A stretch of 64,000 bases of DNA from Saccharospirillum sp043196875. GTDB lineage: Bacteria; Pseudomonadota; Gammaproteobacteria; Pseudomonadales; Natronospirillaceae. Positions 32,842-42,042 of this stretch are shown in pieces. How positions within the stretch are numbered: position 1 is the stretch's first letter; the number at the start of each line of letters is the position of its first letter. A program made the position numbers and the translations under genes. The stretch is from NCBI RefSeq assembly GCF_043196875.1, contig NZ_JBEBMX010000006.1:62001-126000 (forward strand), written 5' to 3'. Under the pieces are notes generated by a model. That model saw nothing but the letters and a program-made list of their open reading frames with translations, was not told the DNA's origin and searched no databases.

Positions 32842-34197
32842 TCACTCGTTAAAGTACTGAACCTGACCGCGCATCAGCGCAGCAATCCCGTCCTGACCGA
32901 GCTCAACACCCCAACCCGATGAACCGCGACCACCAAAGCTGACGTCAATGCGGCTGCGCATCGGTCGATTAATGGCCAGGTTGGCCGTGTGCAGACGCAG
33001 GCCCAGCTCAGAAGCCCGTTGCGGGTCGGCATCCCAGACCGAGCCACCGAGCCCGTAGCCGCTGTGATTGGCCCAGGCAACGGCCTGATCCAGGTTGTCG
33101 TATGCGGCCAGCTGAATCAGCGGACCAAAGACTTCTTCCGGCCACACCTGGCTGGTTAGTGGATTATCCAGCACTGCCCAGGCCGGCGACACAAACTGTC
33201 CATCGACCACCGGGTCGGCACTGCGCCGTTGCGCCTCGCTACAGAGTTGGCGCCACTGGGACAGCAACTGATCCCGCAAATCGGCACGCGCCAATGGGCC
33301 TAAACGTGCGTCCGGATGCTCCGGCGACATCGGTTGATAAAGCGGTAATTTGGCGTCGAGAAATGCCAAAACCAAATCCAGCGATGCTTGCGGCACCAGC
33401 CAGCGTTTGGCGCACAGGCAGCTTTGGCCGCTGTTGTTCAAACGTGAGCTCAGCGCCGCCTCGACAAAAGCGCTGACATCACCGCTGTCAGTCAACAGCC
33501 AGGCATCGTTGCCACCCAATTCCAGGGTCGTGGGTTTCAGGCGCTCACCACAGGCTGCGGCAATCTGCCGACCGACATCGCGACTGCCGGTAAAGTGCAC
33601 CTGGCGCAGATGCGGGTGATCGTACAGCAACGGCAGTTGGTCGATATCAGCACGCACCAGCCGCAAAGCCGACGCAGGAAAACCCGCCTCGGCAATCCAT
33701 TGCTCCAACAAAACACTCGATTGCCACACATTGGGCGCGGGCTTTATGGTCACACTGTTGCCCACCGCCAAAGCCGGCAGCGCAAATCGCGCCAACTGCC
33801 ACAGCGGGTAATTCCACGGCATGATGCCGAGCACGCCACCCAGAGCAACGGCTCTGCGCGCCACGCCCTGGGTCAACGACTGTGCTGCAAATGCTCGGGG
33901 AACTTCCACGCACAAATAATCGATCAACGCGCGGGTCTTATCGATTTCGGCTTCCGACTGCGCCAGAGGCTTGCCCATTTCCCGGGTCATGCACAGCGCC
34001 AGAGTGTGACGGTGCTCAGCCAGACGATCACCGAAAGCGGCTAACCAAGCCAGGCGTTGTGACAAAGGCGTAGCGGCGAAGCTCGGCCAGTGACCGGCCT
34101 GTTCATCGATCACCGCCAGCAGTTGCTGATCTGTCCATATCGGCCATTGCCCCAGTGTTTCACCTGTGGCTGGATTAACCGAATGGAAGACAGTCAT
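32842..34197 (-). CDS. NAD(P)-dependent aldehyde dehydrogenase (succinate-semialdehyde type)
   Basis: 451 residues from the ATG at 34197 (AAAGG upstream); an ATG 15 nt earlier has no ribosome site. N-terminal SVNPATGETLGQWP, GIMPWNYPLWQ, the general base Glu in LELGGNDAWLL and the nucleophile Cys260 in NSGQSCLCAKR identify the ALDH superfamily. The start and the short length fit the GabD/Sad-like class. It is transcribed divergently from ppc. Substrate preference cannot be fixed from sequence. Confidence 0.88.
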   Translation of the reverse strand: MTVFHSVNPATGETLGQWPIWTDQQLLAVIDEQAGHWPSFAATPLSQRLAWLAAFGDRLAEHRHTLALCMTREMGKPLAQSEAEIDKTRALIDYLCVEVPRAFAAQSLTQGVARRAVALGGVLGIMPWNYPLWQLARFALPALAVGNSVTIKPAPNVWQSSVLLEQWIAEAGFPASALRLVRADIDQLPLLYDHPHLRQVHFTGSRDVGRQIAAACGERLKPTTLELGGNDAWLLTDSGDVSAFVEAALSSRLNNSGQSCLCAKRWLVPQASLDLVLAFLDAKLPLYQPMSPEHPDARLGPLARADLRDQLLSQWRQLCSEAQRRSADPVVDGQFVSPAWAVLDNPLTSQVWPEEVFGPLIQLAAYDNLDQAVAWANHSGYGLGGSVWDADPQRASELGLRLHTANLAINRPMRSRIDVSFGGRGSSGWGVELGQDGIAALMRGQVQYFNE

Positions 34198-34441
34198 GTA
34201 AGAACCTTTCATTTTGAGGCGAAAAACGCCGTTAAATGAGCGAATTTCACAGATAGGTGGCAGTTTTTTTGTAATTTAACCACAATACAGGTCTGGCTCG
34301 GCACGATGGTCGAGCACTGTTAATTATTATAACGCGCCGATTGAGGCTGCACAGGCCGATGGCGCTTCGGCACAACATGCGCACTCCGACTATGCTTGGA
34401 GGCTGCGCGCCGACTACGCATCCAGAGGGAGCATCCATATC

Positions 34442-37057
34442 ATGACCGTTATCCCAGAAACCCTACGCGACAACGTTCGAATGCTGGGCGAATTGCTGGG
34501 CGACACCCTGCTCGAGAACCAGGGTCCAGAATTGTTTCGCAAGGTGGAAGACATCCGCCGCCTGGGCAAGGCCGTTAACGCCTCCGAAGATGGCGACCCA
34601 CAACCTTTAATCGATGAACTGGCGCACCTGGAAGACGAGGATATCCTGCCCATCGTGCGGGCGTTCAGTCAGTTTCTAAATCTCGCCAACATTGCCGATG
34701 AACAGTATTTCTCCAGCGCCGAAGCGCAACAGAAAATCAGCCTGGAATCGACCCTGGACGAACTGGTCGACACCCTGGGCAAAGACGATGTCGCCGGCGC
34801 GCTGAAGAACCTCAATATCGAACTGGTGCTGACCGCTCACCCGACCGAAGTCACCCGCCGTACGCTGATCCGCAAATACGAGCGTATTGCCCAGGCACTG
34901 GCCGAACTCAAGCGCACTGACTTGTTGCCGCATGAGCGCAACGAACTGCAATCGGGCCTTAAGCGCACCGTCGATGAGATCTGGCACACCAACGAAATTC
35001 GCGACGAGCGCCCGACCGCGGTCGATGAAGCCAAGTGGGGTTTCGCGGTGATCGAGAATTCGCTGTGGCAAGCCGTGCCACAATTTATGCGCGAACTGGA
35101 CCGCGCCGCGCGCCATCGTCTGGGCCAGGGTCTGCCCGTCGACGCCTCACCCTTCCACTTTTACTCCTGGATGGGCGGCGACCGTGACGGCAACCCCAAC
35201 GTCACCCACACCGTCACCCGCGAAGTTATTTTGTTGGGTCGCTGGATGGCCGCCGATCTGTACCTCAAAGACATTCACGATCTGGCCGGTGATCTGAGCA
35301 TGAGCGAAGCGTCCGACGAGCTGCTGGCTCGCTCCGGTGACGTGCGCACGCCCTATCGCGCCATTCTGCACAGCCTGCGTGACCGCCTGCAGCGCACCCT
35401 GGAATGGGCCGATGCCTGTGTAAATGGTGAAACCCCGACGCCTCCAGACGACGTCATTACCCGCCGCGACGACCTGCTCGAACCGCTGATGCTGTGTTAC
35501 CGCTCGCTGACCGACTGCGGCATGAAACGCATCGCCCGTGGCAGCCTGCTCGACACCATTCGCCGTGTGCATTGCTTTGGCATCAATCTGGTGCCACTCG
35601 ACATCCGCCAGGACAGCGACCGCCACGTCCAGGCACTGGATGAAATCACCCGCTATCTGGAACTGGGCGAGTACGGTGAATGGTACGAAGCCCAACGCCA
35701 AGCCTTCCTGCTGGAACAACTGGCCAGCAAACGTCCACTGCTGCCACGCAACTGGGAACCCAGCGCCGACACTCAGGAAGTGCTCGACACCGCCCGTATT
35801 CTGGCCGAAGAACCGCCGGAAACGCTGTCCAGCTACATCATTTCCATGGCCCGTCAGCCGTCTGATGTGCTGGCCGTAGCGCTGATCCTGAAAGAAAGCG
35901 GCCTGAACTGGAACGTGCCCATCGTACCGCTGTTTGAAACCCTGGATGACCTGGACCGCAGCTTCGATGTGATGGAGCAACTCTGGTCCATGCCCGCCTA
36001 TCGTCAGTACTGCGATGCGCGCCAGACGGTAATGATCGGCTACTCCGACTCCGCCAAAGACGCCGGCAAACTGACCGCCACCTGGGCGCAATACAAAGCG
36101 CAGGAAAAACTGGTCGCTCTGGCACAACAGAACAACATTCATCTGATGCTGTTCCACGGTCGTGGCGGCACCGTTGGTCGCGGCGGCGGCCCGGTCGAAA
36201 AAGCCATGGCCTCGCAACCGCCGGGTTCCGTCCAAGGCGCGATTCGAGTCACCGAACAAGGCGAGATGATTCGTTATAAGTTTGGTCTGCCCCGCGTTGC
36301 GGTACGCAGCCTGGGCATCTATGTGGCCGCCACCCTGCGCGCCACACTGGAGCCCAACGCAGCCCCGAAACAGGAATGGCGCGACCTGCTCGAACAGATG
36401 TCACAAGCCAGCCTGACCGCCTATCGCGATACCGTGCGTCACGACGAACGCTTCGTGCCCTATTTCCGCAGCCTGACACCGGAACAGGAACTCGGCCTGC
36501 TGGCGCTGGGCAGTCGCCCGGCCAAACGCAAAGCCACCGGCGGCGTGGAAAGTCTGCGCGCCATTCCCTGGGTGTTCGCCTGGATGCAGGTGCGTTTGAA
36601 CCTGCCTTCCTGGCTGGGCGCACGCCAGGCACTGGAATACGGCCTGGAGCAATCTCCGGATACGCTGCAGGATATGGTCGATCACTGGCCTTTCTTCAGC
36701 GCCTTCCTCGACCTGCTGGAAATGGTCTTGGGCAAGGCCGATCGCTCCATCGCGGCTTACTACGAAAAGCAGTTGGTACCTGATGAGCTGCACAGCCTGG
36801 GCGAGCAACTGCGTGACGACCTGCGCGTCAGCGAAGAACTGATGAATCGCATCAAACGCCAGAAAGAACTGCTGGCCAGCGATCCCCTGCTGGCGCAGTC
36901 GATTCAGGTGCGCAACCCCTATACCGACCCGCTCAACTACCTGCAAGCCGAGCTGCTCAAGCGTGAACGCAAGGCCGGTAACTTCGACGCTCAGTTGGAA
37001 AGAGCGTTGAAAGTGACCATGGCGGGCATCTCAGCAGGTATGCGCAATACCGGCTAA
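34442..37057 (+). CDS. ppc: Phosphoenolpyruvate carboxylase
   Basis: 871 residues, the usual bacterial length. The catalytic His133 lies in VLTAHPTEVTRRT; GYSDSAKDAGKL, FHGRGGTVGRGGGP and the C-terminal MRNTG are conserved. It carboxylates PEP to oxaloacetate to refill the TCA cycle. The 229-bp region upstream, shared with the divergent ALDH gene, holds its promoter; no clear boxes were identified. Confidence 0.98.
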   Translation: MTVIPETLRDNVRMLGELLGDTLLENQGPELFRKVEDIRRLGKAVNASEDGDPQPLIDELAHLEDEDILPIVRAFSQFLNLANIADEQYFSSAEAQQKISLESTLDELVDTLGKDDVAGALKNLNIELVLTAHPTEVTRRTLIRKYERIAQALAELKRTDLLPHERNELQSGLKRTVDEIWHTNEIRDERPTAVDEAKWGFAVIENSLWQAVPQFMRELDRAARHRLGQGLPVDASPFHFYSWMGGDRDGNPNVTHTVTREVILLGRWMAADLYLKDIHDLAGDLSMSEASDELLARSGDVRTPYRAILHSLRDRLQRTLEWADACVNGETPTPPDDVITRRDDLLEPLMLCYRSLTDCGMKRIARGSLLDTIRRVHCFGINLVPLDIRQDSDRHVQALDEITRYLELGEYGEWYEAQRQAFLLEQLASKRPLLPRNWEPSADTQEVLDTARILAEEPPETLSSYIISMARQPSDVLAVALILKESGLNWNVPIVPLFETLDDLDRSFDVMEQLWSMPAYRQYCDARQTVMIGYSDSAKDAGKLTATWAQYKAQEKLVALAQQNNIHLMLFHGRGGTVGRGGGPVEKAMASQPPGSVQGAIRVTEQGEMIRYKFGLPRVAVRSLGIYVAATLRATLEPNAAPKQEWRDLLEQMSQASLTAYRDTVRHDERFVPYFRSLTPEQELGLLALGSRPAKRKATGGVESLRAIPWVFAWMQVRLNLPSWLGARQALEYGLEQSPDTLQDMVDHWPFFSAFLDLLEMVLGKADRSIAAYYEKQLVPDELHSLGEQLRDDLRVSEELMNRIKRQKELLASDPLLAQSIQVRNPYTDPLNYLQAELLKRERKAGNFDAQLERALKVTMAGISAGMRNTG

Positions 37058-37073
37058 AAGCGGCGCTTTCGAC

Positions 37074-37127
37074 ACCCGAGGGAGCCTATTCGACGGAAGT
37101 CGGATAGTGTTGGGCTCCCATTCGGGT
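37074..37127 (+). ncRNA. Long two-part hairpin in the ppc-adk spacer (candidate structured RNA)
   Basis: The outer stem (37074-37086 with 37113-37127) has 13 base pairs with a 2-nt bulge; the inner stem (37087-37094 with 37099-37106) has 8 pairs including one T-G and closes a GGAA (GNRA) tetraloop. No T-tract follows, so it is not a standard terminator. It could be the 3' end of the ppc mRNA, a processing site, or part of a regulatory leader for adk. Confidence 0.5.
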
Positions 37128-37170
37128 TGAGCTTATTCAAACGGGCAGGTATCTTACGGGCTGGCAAAAA

Positions 37171-37185
37171 TAGGCCCCGGGCCTA
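37171..37185. repeat. 15-bp GC palindrome in the ppc-adk spacer
   Basis: TAGGCCC-C-GGGCCTA, perfect around a single central base. With a one-base centre it suits a dimeric protein-binding site better than an RNA hairpin. Confidence 0.4.
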
Positions 37186-37228
37186 GCGGCATAAAAGGAC
37201 AACAGTAACCCGCACGCCAAAGATTCCG

Positions 37229-37307
37229 GGCCAGCCCAGCATTAGGAGGCTGGCCAATCCCCACTAAGTTAGCCAAGGCCAGAGCCTTTAACATGTTCCG
37301 GCTGGCC
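37229..37307 (+). promoter_or_regulatory. Alternative-pairing hairpins upstream of adk (attenuator-like)
   Basis: Four short segments alternate in polarity: GGCCAGCC (37229-37236), GGCTGGCC (37248-37255), GGCCAG (37277-37282) and GGCTGGCC (37300-37307). Segment 1 can pair with 2 or 4, and segment 3 with 2 or 4, giving mutually exclusive structures 50 nt before the adk start. This layout is what a leader with switching folds would show; no known riboswitch class is recognised. Confidence 0.4.
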
Positions 37308-37357
37308 CCCCATTTGAACCGTTTTTGAATTTCATAGAACTGAGGAGCTTTTCGTCA

Positions 37358-38014
37358 ATGCGCATTATTCTGCTGGGCGCACCTGGTGCCGGTAAGGGTA
37401 CTCAAGCCCAATACATTACCGAGAAGTACGACATTCCGCAGATTTCCACGGGCGACATGCTGCGTGCTGCTGTTAAAGCGGGCAGCCCGCTGGGTCTGAA
37501 GGTCAAGGAAGTCATGGCCTCCGGTGGCTTGGTCTCCGATGAAACCATCATCGCGCTGATCAAAGAACGCATCACCCAGCCCGACTGCGCCAATGGCTGC
37601 CTGTTCGACGGCTTCCCACGTACCATTCCGCAAGCCGAAGCGTTGAAAAACGAAGGCGTGCAGATTGATTTCGTGGTGGACATCGATGTCGACGACAGCG
37701 AAATCATCAAACGCATCAGTGGCCGCCGCGTCCACGAAGCCTCCGGCCGCGTTTACCACGTCGACAACAACCCGCCCAAAGTGGCTGGCAAAGACGACGA
37801 AACCGGTGAACCGCTGATCCAGCGCAGCGACGACCAAGAAGAAACCGTCGCCAAACGTCTGGAGGTATACCACGCCCAGACCAAACCGCTGGTGGGTTAC
37901 TACAAAGACCTGGCCGAGAAAGAACCGGAAAACGCCCCGAGTTATATCTACATTCCGGGCGTCGGCGGCGTTGAAGATATCCGCGACAGCATTTTTAAAG
38001 CCATCGATGGCTAA
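37358..38014 (+). CDS. adk: Adenylate kinase
   Basis: 218 residues from the ATG at 37358 with GAGGAG upstream. P-loop GAPGAGKGTQ, STGDMLR, the GFPRT motif in LFDGFPRTIPQA and the long LID domain (GRRVHEASGRVYHV; no zinc Cys4) are standard. Interconverts ATP+AMP and 2 ADP. Preceded by a 300-bp structured spacer and closed by a strong terminator. Confidence 0.98.
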   Translation: MRIILLGAPGAGKGTQAQYITEKYDIPQISTGDMLRAAVKAGSPLGLKVKEVMASGGLVSDETIIALIKERITQPDCANGCLFDGFPRTIPQAEALKNEGVQIDFVVDIDVDDSEIIKRISGRRVHEASGRVYHVDNNPPKVAGKDDETGEPLIQRSDDQEETVAKRLEVYHAQTKPLVGYYKDLAEKEPENAPSYIYIPGVGGVEDIRDSIFKAIDG

Positions 38015-38028
38015 GCTGCCGTGAACTG

Positions 38029-38058
38029 AAAAAGGGAGGCTGATGCCTCCCTTTTTTT
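38029..38058 (+). terminator. Rho-independent terminator after adk
   Basis: AAAGGGAGGC-TGAT-GCCTCCCTTT stem with a run of seven Ts, starting 15 nt after the adk stop. The mirrored A-run lets it serve the convergent AraC-type gene as well. Confidence 0.93.
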
Positions 38059-38075
38059 GTCGCTGATGAAGGCTG

Positions 38076-38999
38076 TCAGACTAATTTCCTGGCCGCCTTA
38101 GCCTGCACCCGGTATTGCGATGGCGCCACCCCGACCACCTGCTTGAAAGCGGTGCTAAAAGAACTCTCCGACGCATACCCAAGCGATGCCGATAATGACG
38201 CCAGAGACGTTGCACCATCGAGTAAGGCATTTTCAGCCAAGCGCATACGCCAAAATCTCAGGTAAGCCAGAGGCGTCATTCCTGCCACATTCCTGAAGCG
38301 TTCCGCAAAATTACTGCGTGACATCCCAACCGCCGCAGCCAGTTCCGTCAAATGCCAGTCTCTACCTGGCTGGGCATGCATCAGACTTATGGCTGGTGCA
38401 ATACGCGGATCGACTAAAGCTTTCAGCCAACCCGTCAGATCGTCGCTGGTTTCGATGTAACCGCGCAGGGCATGCACAAATAGAAGATGTGCCAATGGCT
38501 GGGAAATCGCCTTAGACCCAGGACGCCCCGATGCCATTTCTGCAATCAGTCGTTCCAGTAACCAGATCAGATCAGCCGCCTGAGGCGATTGGGCGCTAAT
38601 GTGAATCAGCGGTGGTAACACATCAGCCAAAAGGGTTAAGCCCACAGGGTCGAGTGTTAGGTGTCCACCGAGCAGTTGAAAATCATCGCCCCGACCGAGC
38701 ACTGCAATATTGCCATCACCATAGGCCTCGACGGCGTCAACAAAGGCAACATCAGGCCCACTGGAGAGGCGGATTGGATAGCGGCCATTGACGACAAAGA
38801 CGTCGCCACCGGTAAGCGCCACCGAGCCGTCACAGCCTTCCAGTTCGTGCTGACACCGACCACGAACTACCGCACCAAACTTGATAGTACCCGGCGCTGG
38901 GAAACGAATAGCCCAATCACCACCGGCATTGATACCTCCGGAAACCATAGCGCGGGTATCAAAAGCAGCGAGGATGTCGGAAAGAGGATCAGTCTGCAT
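38076..38999 (-). CDS. AraC-family transcriptional regulator (cupin_6/AraC_binding N-domain)
   Basis: 307 residues. N-terminal cupin-like domain (about 10-180: AVVRGRCQHELEG, LTGGDVFVVNGR) and C-terminal double HTH: WHLTELAAAVGMSRSNFAERF and LASLSASLGYASESSFSTAFKQVVGVAPSQYR. It is divergent from the SDR oxidoreductase at 39105 with a 105-bp gap, the usual layout for a regulator of its neighbour. Effector unknown. Confidence 0.92.
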   Translation of the reverse strand: MQTDPLSDILAAFDTRAMVSGGINAGGDWAIRFPAPGTIKFGAVVRGRCQHELEGCDGSVALTGGDVFVVNGRYPIRLSSGPDVAFVDAVEAYGDGNIAVLGRGDDFQLLGGHLTLDPVGLTLLADVLPPLIHISAQSPQAADLIWLLERLIAEMASGRPGSKAISQPLAHLLFVHALRGYIETSDDLTGWLKALVDPRIAPAISLMHAQPGRDWHLTELAAAVGMSRSNFAERFRNVAGMTPLAYLRFWRMRLAENALLDGATSLASLSASLGYASESSFSTAFKQVVGVAPSQYRVQAKAARKLV

Positions 39000-39104
39000 T
39001 TTCGGACTCTATCGTATGTATTTCGGACCATCAATTATTCTACGTCCAGAAATGCGCGTCTAAGCTAGGCATCCAATCACCGCTTCAAGTAATGAGGATG
39101 CGTA

Positions 39105-40082
39105 ATGAACACACTGCAACAGCCCCTATCTTCACCCTTCGGCGCGGCAAGCACCGCACGCGATGTTATCCGTGATATCGATTTAAGCGGAAAAGTTGCC
39201 ATCGTTACCGGCGGCTATTCCGGCATTGGACTTGAAACCAGCCAAGCGCTGATTAGTGCCGGCGCCACCGTGATCGTACCGGCACGTAACGTCGATAAAG
39301 CCCGCCAGGTACTGCAAGACACAGCAAACATCCAGATTGAACCACTCGACCTAATCGACCCGGACTCGATTCGCACCTTCGCTAATAAAGTGCTGGCGGA
39401 ACATCCGACCATCCATCTGCTGATCAACAACGCCGGCTATATTGGTCTTAGCCGGCAACACGATGCCCGTGGTTACGAAGCCCAGTTCGCCACCAATCAC
39501 CTCGGCCACTTCCAATTGACAGTGCAACTCTGGCCCGCTCTGGTACGCGGCCAGGCGCGTGTGGTCACCGTTTCATCCTGCGGCCACGCCACAGCCCCGG
39601 TGAATTTTGACGATGTGAATTTCGCACACCGCGACTACGACGCTATGGTTGCCTACGGCCAGTCAAAATCCGCCAACGCTCTGTTTTCGGTTTGGCTCGA
39701 CCGACTCGGAAAAGACCAGGGTGTACGCAGCTTTGCACTGCATCCAGGCGGTGTTGTCGAATCCGGTTTCAGTCGCGACATACCGATTGAGGCCAGCATC
39801 GCGTCGGGTTATCGCGACGCCGATGGCCAGCCAATCATCGATCCGGAATCCAACAAAAAAACCATCGATCAGGGGGCAGCTACGACTGTGTGGTGTGCAA
39901 CCAGCCCGATGCTTAATGGCCTCGGCGGGGTCTACTGTGAGAACTGCAATATTGCTCAGGCCGTAGCAGCCGACTCAACTGAGCTGTTAGGCGTCCGACC
40001 CTGGGCGATGGATCCTGAGCAGGCAGAGCGGTTGTGGCAACTTAGCGAACAGATGACCGGTGTGACTTTTAAAGCCCACTAA
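39105..40082 (+). CDS. Short-chain dehydrogenase/reductase
   Basis: 325 residues. Rossmann motif TGGYSGIG at about 36-43, NNAGY, catalytic Ser region VTVSSCGHA and Y-x3-K in YGQSKSANALF, plus an extended C-terminal part with an SDR-like AVAADSTELLGVRPW tail seen in retinol-dehydrogenase/oxidoreductase-like bacterial SDRs. NAD(P)-dependent oxidoreductase of unknown substrate, likely controlled by the divergent AraC-type protein. Confidence 0.9.
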   Translation: MNTLQQPLSSPFGAASTARDVIRDIDLSGKVAIVTGGYSGIGLETSQALISAGATVIVPARNVDKARQVLQDTANIQIEPLDLIDPDSIRTFANKVLAEHPTIHLLINNAGYIGLSRQHDARGYEAQFATNHLGHFQLTVQLWPALVRGQARVVTVSSCGHATAPVNFDDVNFAHRDYDAMVAYGQSKSANALFSVWLDRLGKDQGVRSFALHPGGVVESGFSRDIPIEASIASGYRDADGQPIIDPESNKKTIDQGAATTVWCATSPMLNGLGGVYCENCNIAQAVAADSTELLGVRPWAMDPEQAERLWQLSEQMTGVTFKAH

Positions 40083-40180
40083 AACACTCAAATCAGCACT
40101 GGACTAACCAGAAAAAAGAGGCGAAGGCTGCCTTAGATAATTCGATAACTTCCATAGTGAATCGGTACGAAACAACAAAC

Positions 40181-40204
40181 AAAAGGGCCGACCGGCCCTT
40201 TTTT
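40181..40204. terminator. Bidirectional terminator between the two convergent SDR genes
   Basis: AAAAGGGCC-GACC-GGCCCTTTTTT: a 9-bp stem with T-runs on both strands, 99 nt after the plus-strand SDR and 16 nt after the minus-strand SDR. Confidence 0.93.
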
Positions 40205-40220
40205 CGATTCATGCCAGCGC

Positions 40221-40970
40221 TCAACCGTTACGCAACAACTTATACGCCAGTGGCGGCCAACACCTCAGCAACACCCGCAACAGCTTGGTATTGGCCACCC
40301 AAAGCTGTGGCTGACGTTGCTCGATCGCATCAATAATGGCCTGCGCTGCTTGCTCCGGCGTCAACTTGCCGCGGCCGCGACCTGCTGTCATCTGGGTGTC
40401 CACCAGCGCCATCATCACATCCATTACCGCCACCGACGGCGCAGCGTCCTCGCAGCGATAACGCAATGCCCGACTGAACTGACTCAAGCCCGCTTTCGTC
40501 GCGCAATACACCGGCGCCGTGCGCTTAGGCGCTAACGCCAAACCGGAAGAGACATTCACAATGCTGGCTTCCGGCTGTTGCGCGAGCGTTGGCAGCAACC
40601 CAAAACACAAGGTAATCGGCGCCGCCAGATTCAAGCCTTGCTCAGCGCGCATGGCTTCCAGCAAACCGGCGTCATCCACGCCAATGGGTGGCATATTGAT
40701 CTGCACACCGGCGTTATTAATCAGCAGAGAGAGTTGCGGCCATTCTTGTTTAACTTCGGCCACTAGCCAATCCTGCTGCTCCGGTTGTGTTAAATCGACC
40801 ACCCGATAGTGAATACGCTGCGGATATTGCGCTGCAGTTTCGCGTAAGCGTTGTTCGTCCCGGCCAACAATAATCACCTCAGCGCCCTGCTCCGCCAGCA
40901 TCAACGCCAGCGCTTGCCCAATGCCGGCACTGCCGCCGGTCACCAAGGCGGTTTGTCCTTGAAGGTTCAT
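40221..40970 (-). CDS. Short-chain dehydrogenase (DltE-like)
   Basis: 249 residues. TGGSAGIGQALA at the N-terminus, NNAGVQINM, NVSSGLALAP and YCATKAGLSQF (Y-x3-K). The C-terminus ends in a short hydrophobic segment (LLRVLLRCWPPLAYKLL), as in DltE/YqjQ-like SDRs. It overlaps the darcynin gene by 4 nt, forming an operon probably repressed by the divergent TetR protein. Confidence 0.9.
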   Translation of the reverse strand: MNLQGQTALVTGGSAGIGQALALMLAEQGAEVIIVGRDEQRLRETAAQYPQRIHYRVVDLTQPEQQDWLVAEVKQEWPQLSLLINNAGVQINMPPIGVDDAGLLEAMRAEQGLNLAAPITLCFGLLPTLAQQPEASIVNVSSGLALAPKRTAPVYCATKAGLSQFSRALRYRCEDAAPSVAVMDVMMALVDTQMTAGRGRGKLTPEQAAQAIIDAIEQRQPQLWVANTKLLRVLLRCWPPLAYKLLRNG

Positions 40971-41329
40971 ACGCTCAGCGCTCCACCCGCCAGTTGCTCG
41001 TAATAGCGAAAGCCGTCTTGCAGCGCGGGCAGAATCTGCACCAGTTCAAAATAAGGCACGCTGAATAACGGCGAGTCGCGCAGGCGTTCCATCACGCAAT
41101 AGAAATCGAGCAAACTGCGGGTTTCAAACACCGAAATATCGGAGCAATAACTGGAAAACGCTTCAGCATCAAAGTGCTGCAAGGTCACCGCCCGGCCTTC
41201 AATCGCCGTACTCAGTGACGATTCAGCGATATCGTTACGCTGCTCGCGCGAAAGCCCCAACCAGGCAGGCAAAGCCCGCAGCAAAACAAAAACAGTAAAC
41301 ATCGGTTCAGCAGTCGTCAGGGTAGACAT
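40967..41329 (-). CDS. Darcynin family protein
   Basis: 120 residues from the ATG at 41329 (AGAGG 8 nt upstream; a GTG at 41350 and an ATG at 41335 are alternatives). MFTVFVLLRALPAWLGLSRE, the FDAEAFSSYCSDISVFET region and YFELVQILPALQDGFRYYE match the darcynin family, named from flavobacterial and proteobacterial proteins of unknown function, a dimeric alpha/beta-barrel-like fold. First gene of an operon with the SDR and divergent from a TetR regulator. Confidence 0.78.
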   Translation of the reverse strand: MSTLTTAEPMFTVFVLLRALPAWLGLSREQRNDIAESSLSTAIEGRAVTLQHFDAEAFSSYCSDISVFETRSLLDFYCVMERLRDSPLFSVPYFELVQILPALQDGFRYYEQLAGGALSV

Positions 41330-41371
41330 GGTCATAGCCTCTTGTGTCACTCAGGGAGTAAGACTATGTTA

Positions 41372-41385
41372 TGAGCAATTACTCA
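41372..41385. promoter_or_regulatory. TetR-type operator candidate
   Basis: TGAG-C-AATT-A-CTCA: a 14-bp palindrome with one mismatched pair, placed between the divergent darcynin and TetR genes and just upstream of the TetR start. It overlaps an earlier in-frame ATG, supporting the downstream start for that gene. Confidence 0.6.
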
Positions 41386-41403
41386 CTTTACGTACTCGCA
41401 TTC

Positions 41404-42042
41404 ATGAGCCCGCCTAAAAAAGCCATCAACCCTCGCAAAAAGCCACGCCAAGCGCGCTCGGCCGTGACCATCGACGTCATCCTCGAAGCCGCTGCTCGTA
41501 TTTTAGAAAGTGACGGCCTGGCCGCTTTTAACACCAACGCGGTGGCCGCCAAGGCAGGCGTCAGCATCGGCAGCCTCTATCAATACTTCCCATCCAAAGA
41601 AGCCCTGCTCGCCGAACTGATTCGAATTGAACGCGCCAAACTGCGCGACGCCATCAGCGCACACGCCCAGGCAGTAGAAACCGGCGATTTTGCCAACATG
41701 GTCGATGGCTTTATTAACGCCGCCATCCAACATCAACTGGAACGACCGCGCCTGGCAAGCACCCTGGAATACATCGAAAACAGCCTGCCGATCAGCGAAG
41801 AAACCGCCGCCATCAAAGCCGACATCAACACCCAGGTTGCCGCCACCCTGACCCGTTTTGGAATTGATCAGCCAGAACTGGCCGCTCAGGATTTAAGTGC
41901 CCTGACACGCGGCATGGTCGACACCGCTGGCATGTTAGGAGAAACCGACCGAACATCCCTCGCCAACCGAGTGCGCCGGGCCATCTACGGTTATTTAGGA
42001 AGGCCGTTACCGGACGCAGAGCCTGCGACTGTCAAAAATTAA
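41404..42042 (+). CDS. TetR-family regulator
   Basis: 212 residues from the ATG at 41404. Basic N-terminus (PPKKAINPRKKPRQARSA), HTH FNTNAVAAKAGVSIGSLYQYF at about 40-60, and a ligand-binding C-terminal domain. It is divergent from the darcynin-SDR operon and probably represses it and itself through the palindrome at 41372-41385. Its end overlaps the convergent 108-residue gene by 11 nt. Confidence 0.92.
   Translation: MSPPKKAINPRKKPRQARSAVTIDVILEAAARILESDGLAAFNTNAVAAKAGVSIGSLYQYFPSKEALLAELIRIERAKLRDAISAHAQAVETGDFANMVDGFINAAIQHQLERPRLASTLEYIENSLPISEETAAIKADINTQVAATLTRFGIDQPELAAQDLSALTRGMVDTAGMLGETDRTSLANRVRRAIYGYLGRPLPDAEPATVKN

Noticed and set aside
35147..36259. 370-codon antisense open frame inside ppc
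   Set aside because: ppc is intact and full length; no independent support for the frame.
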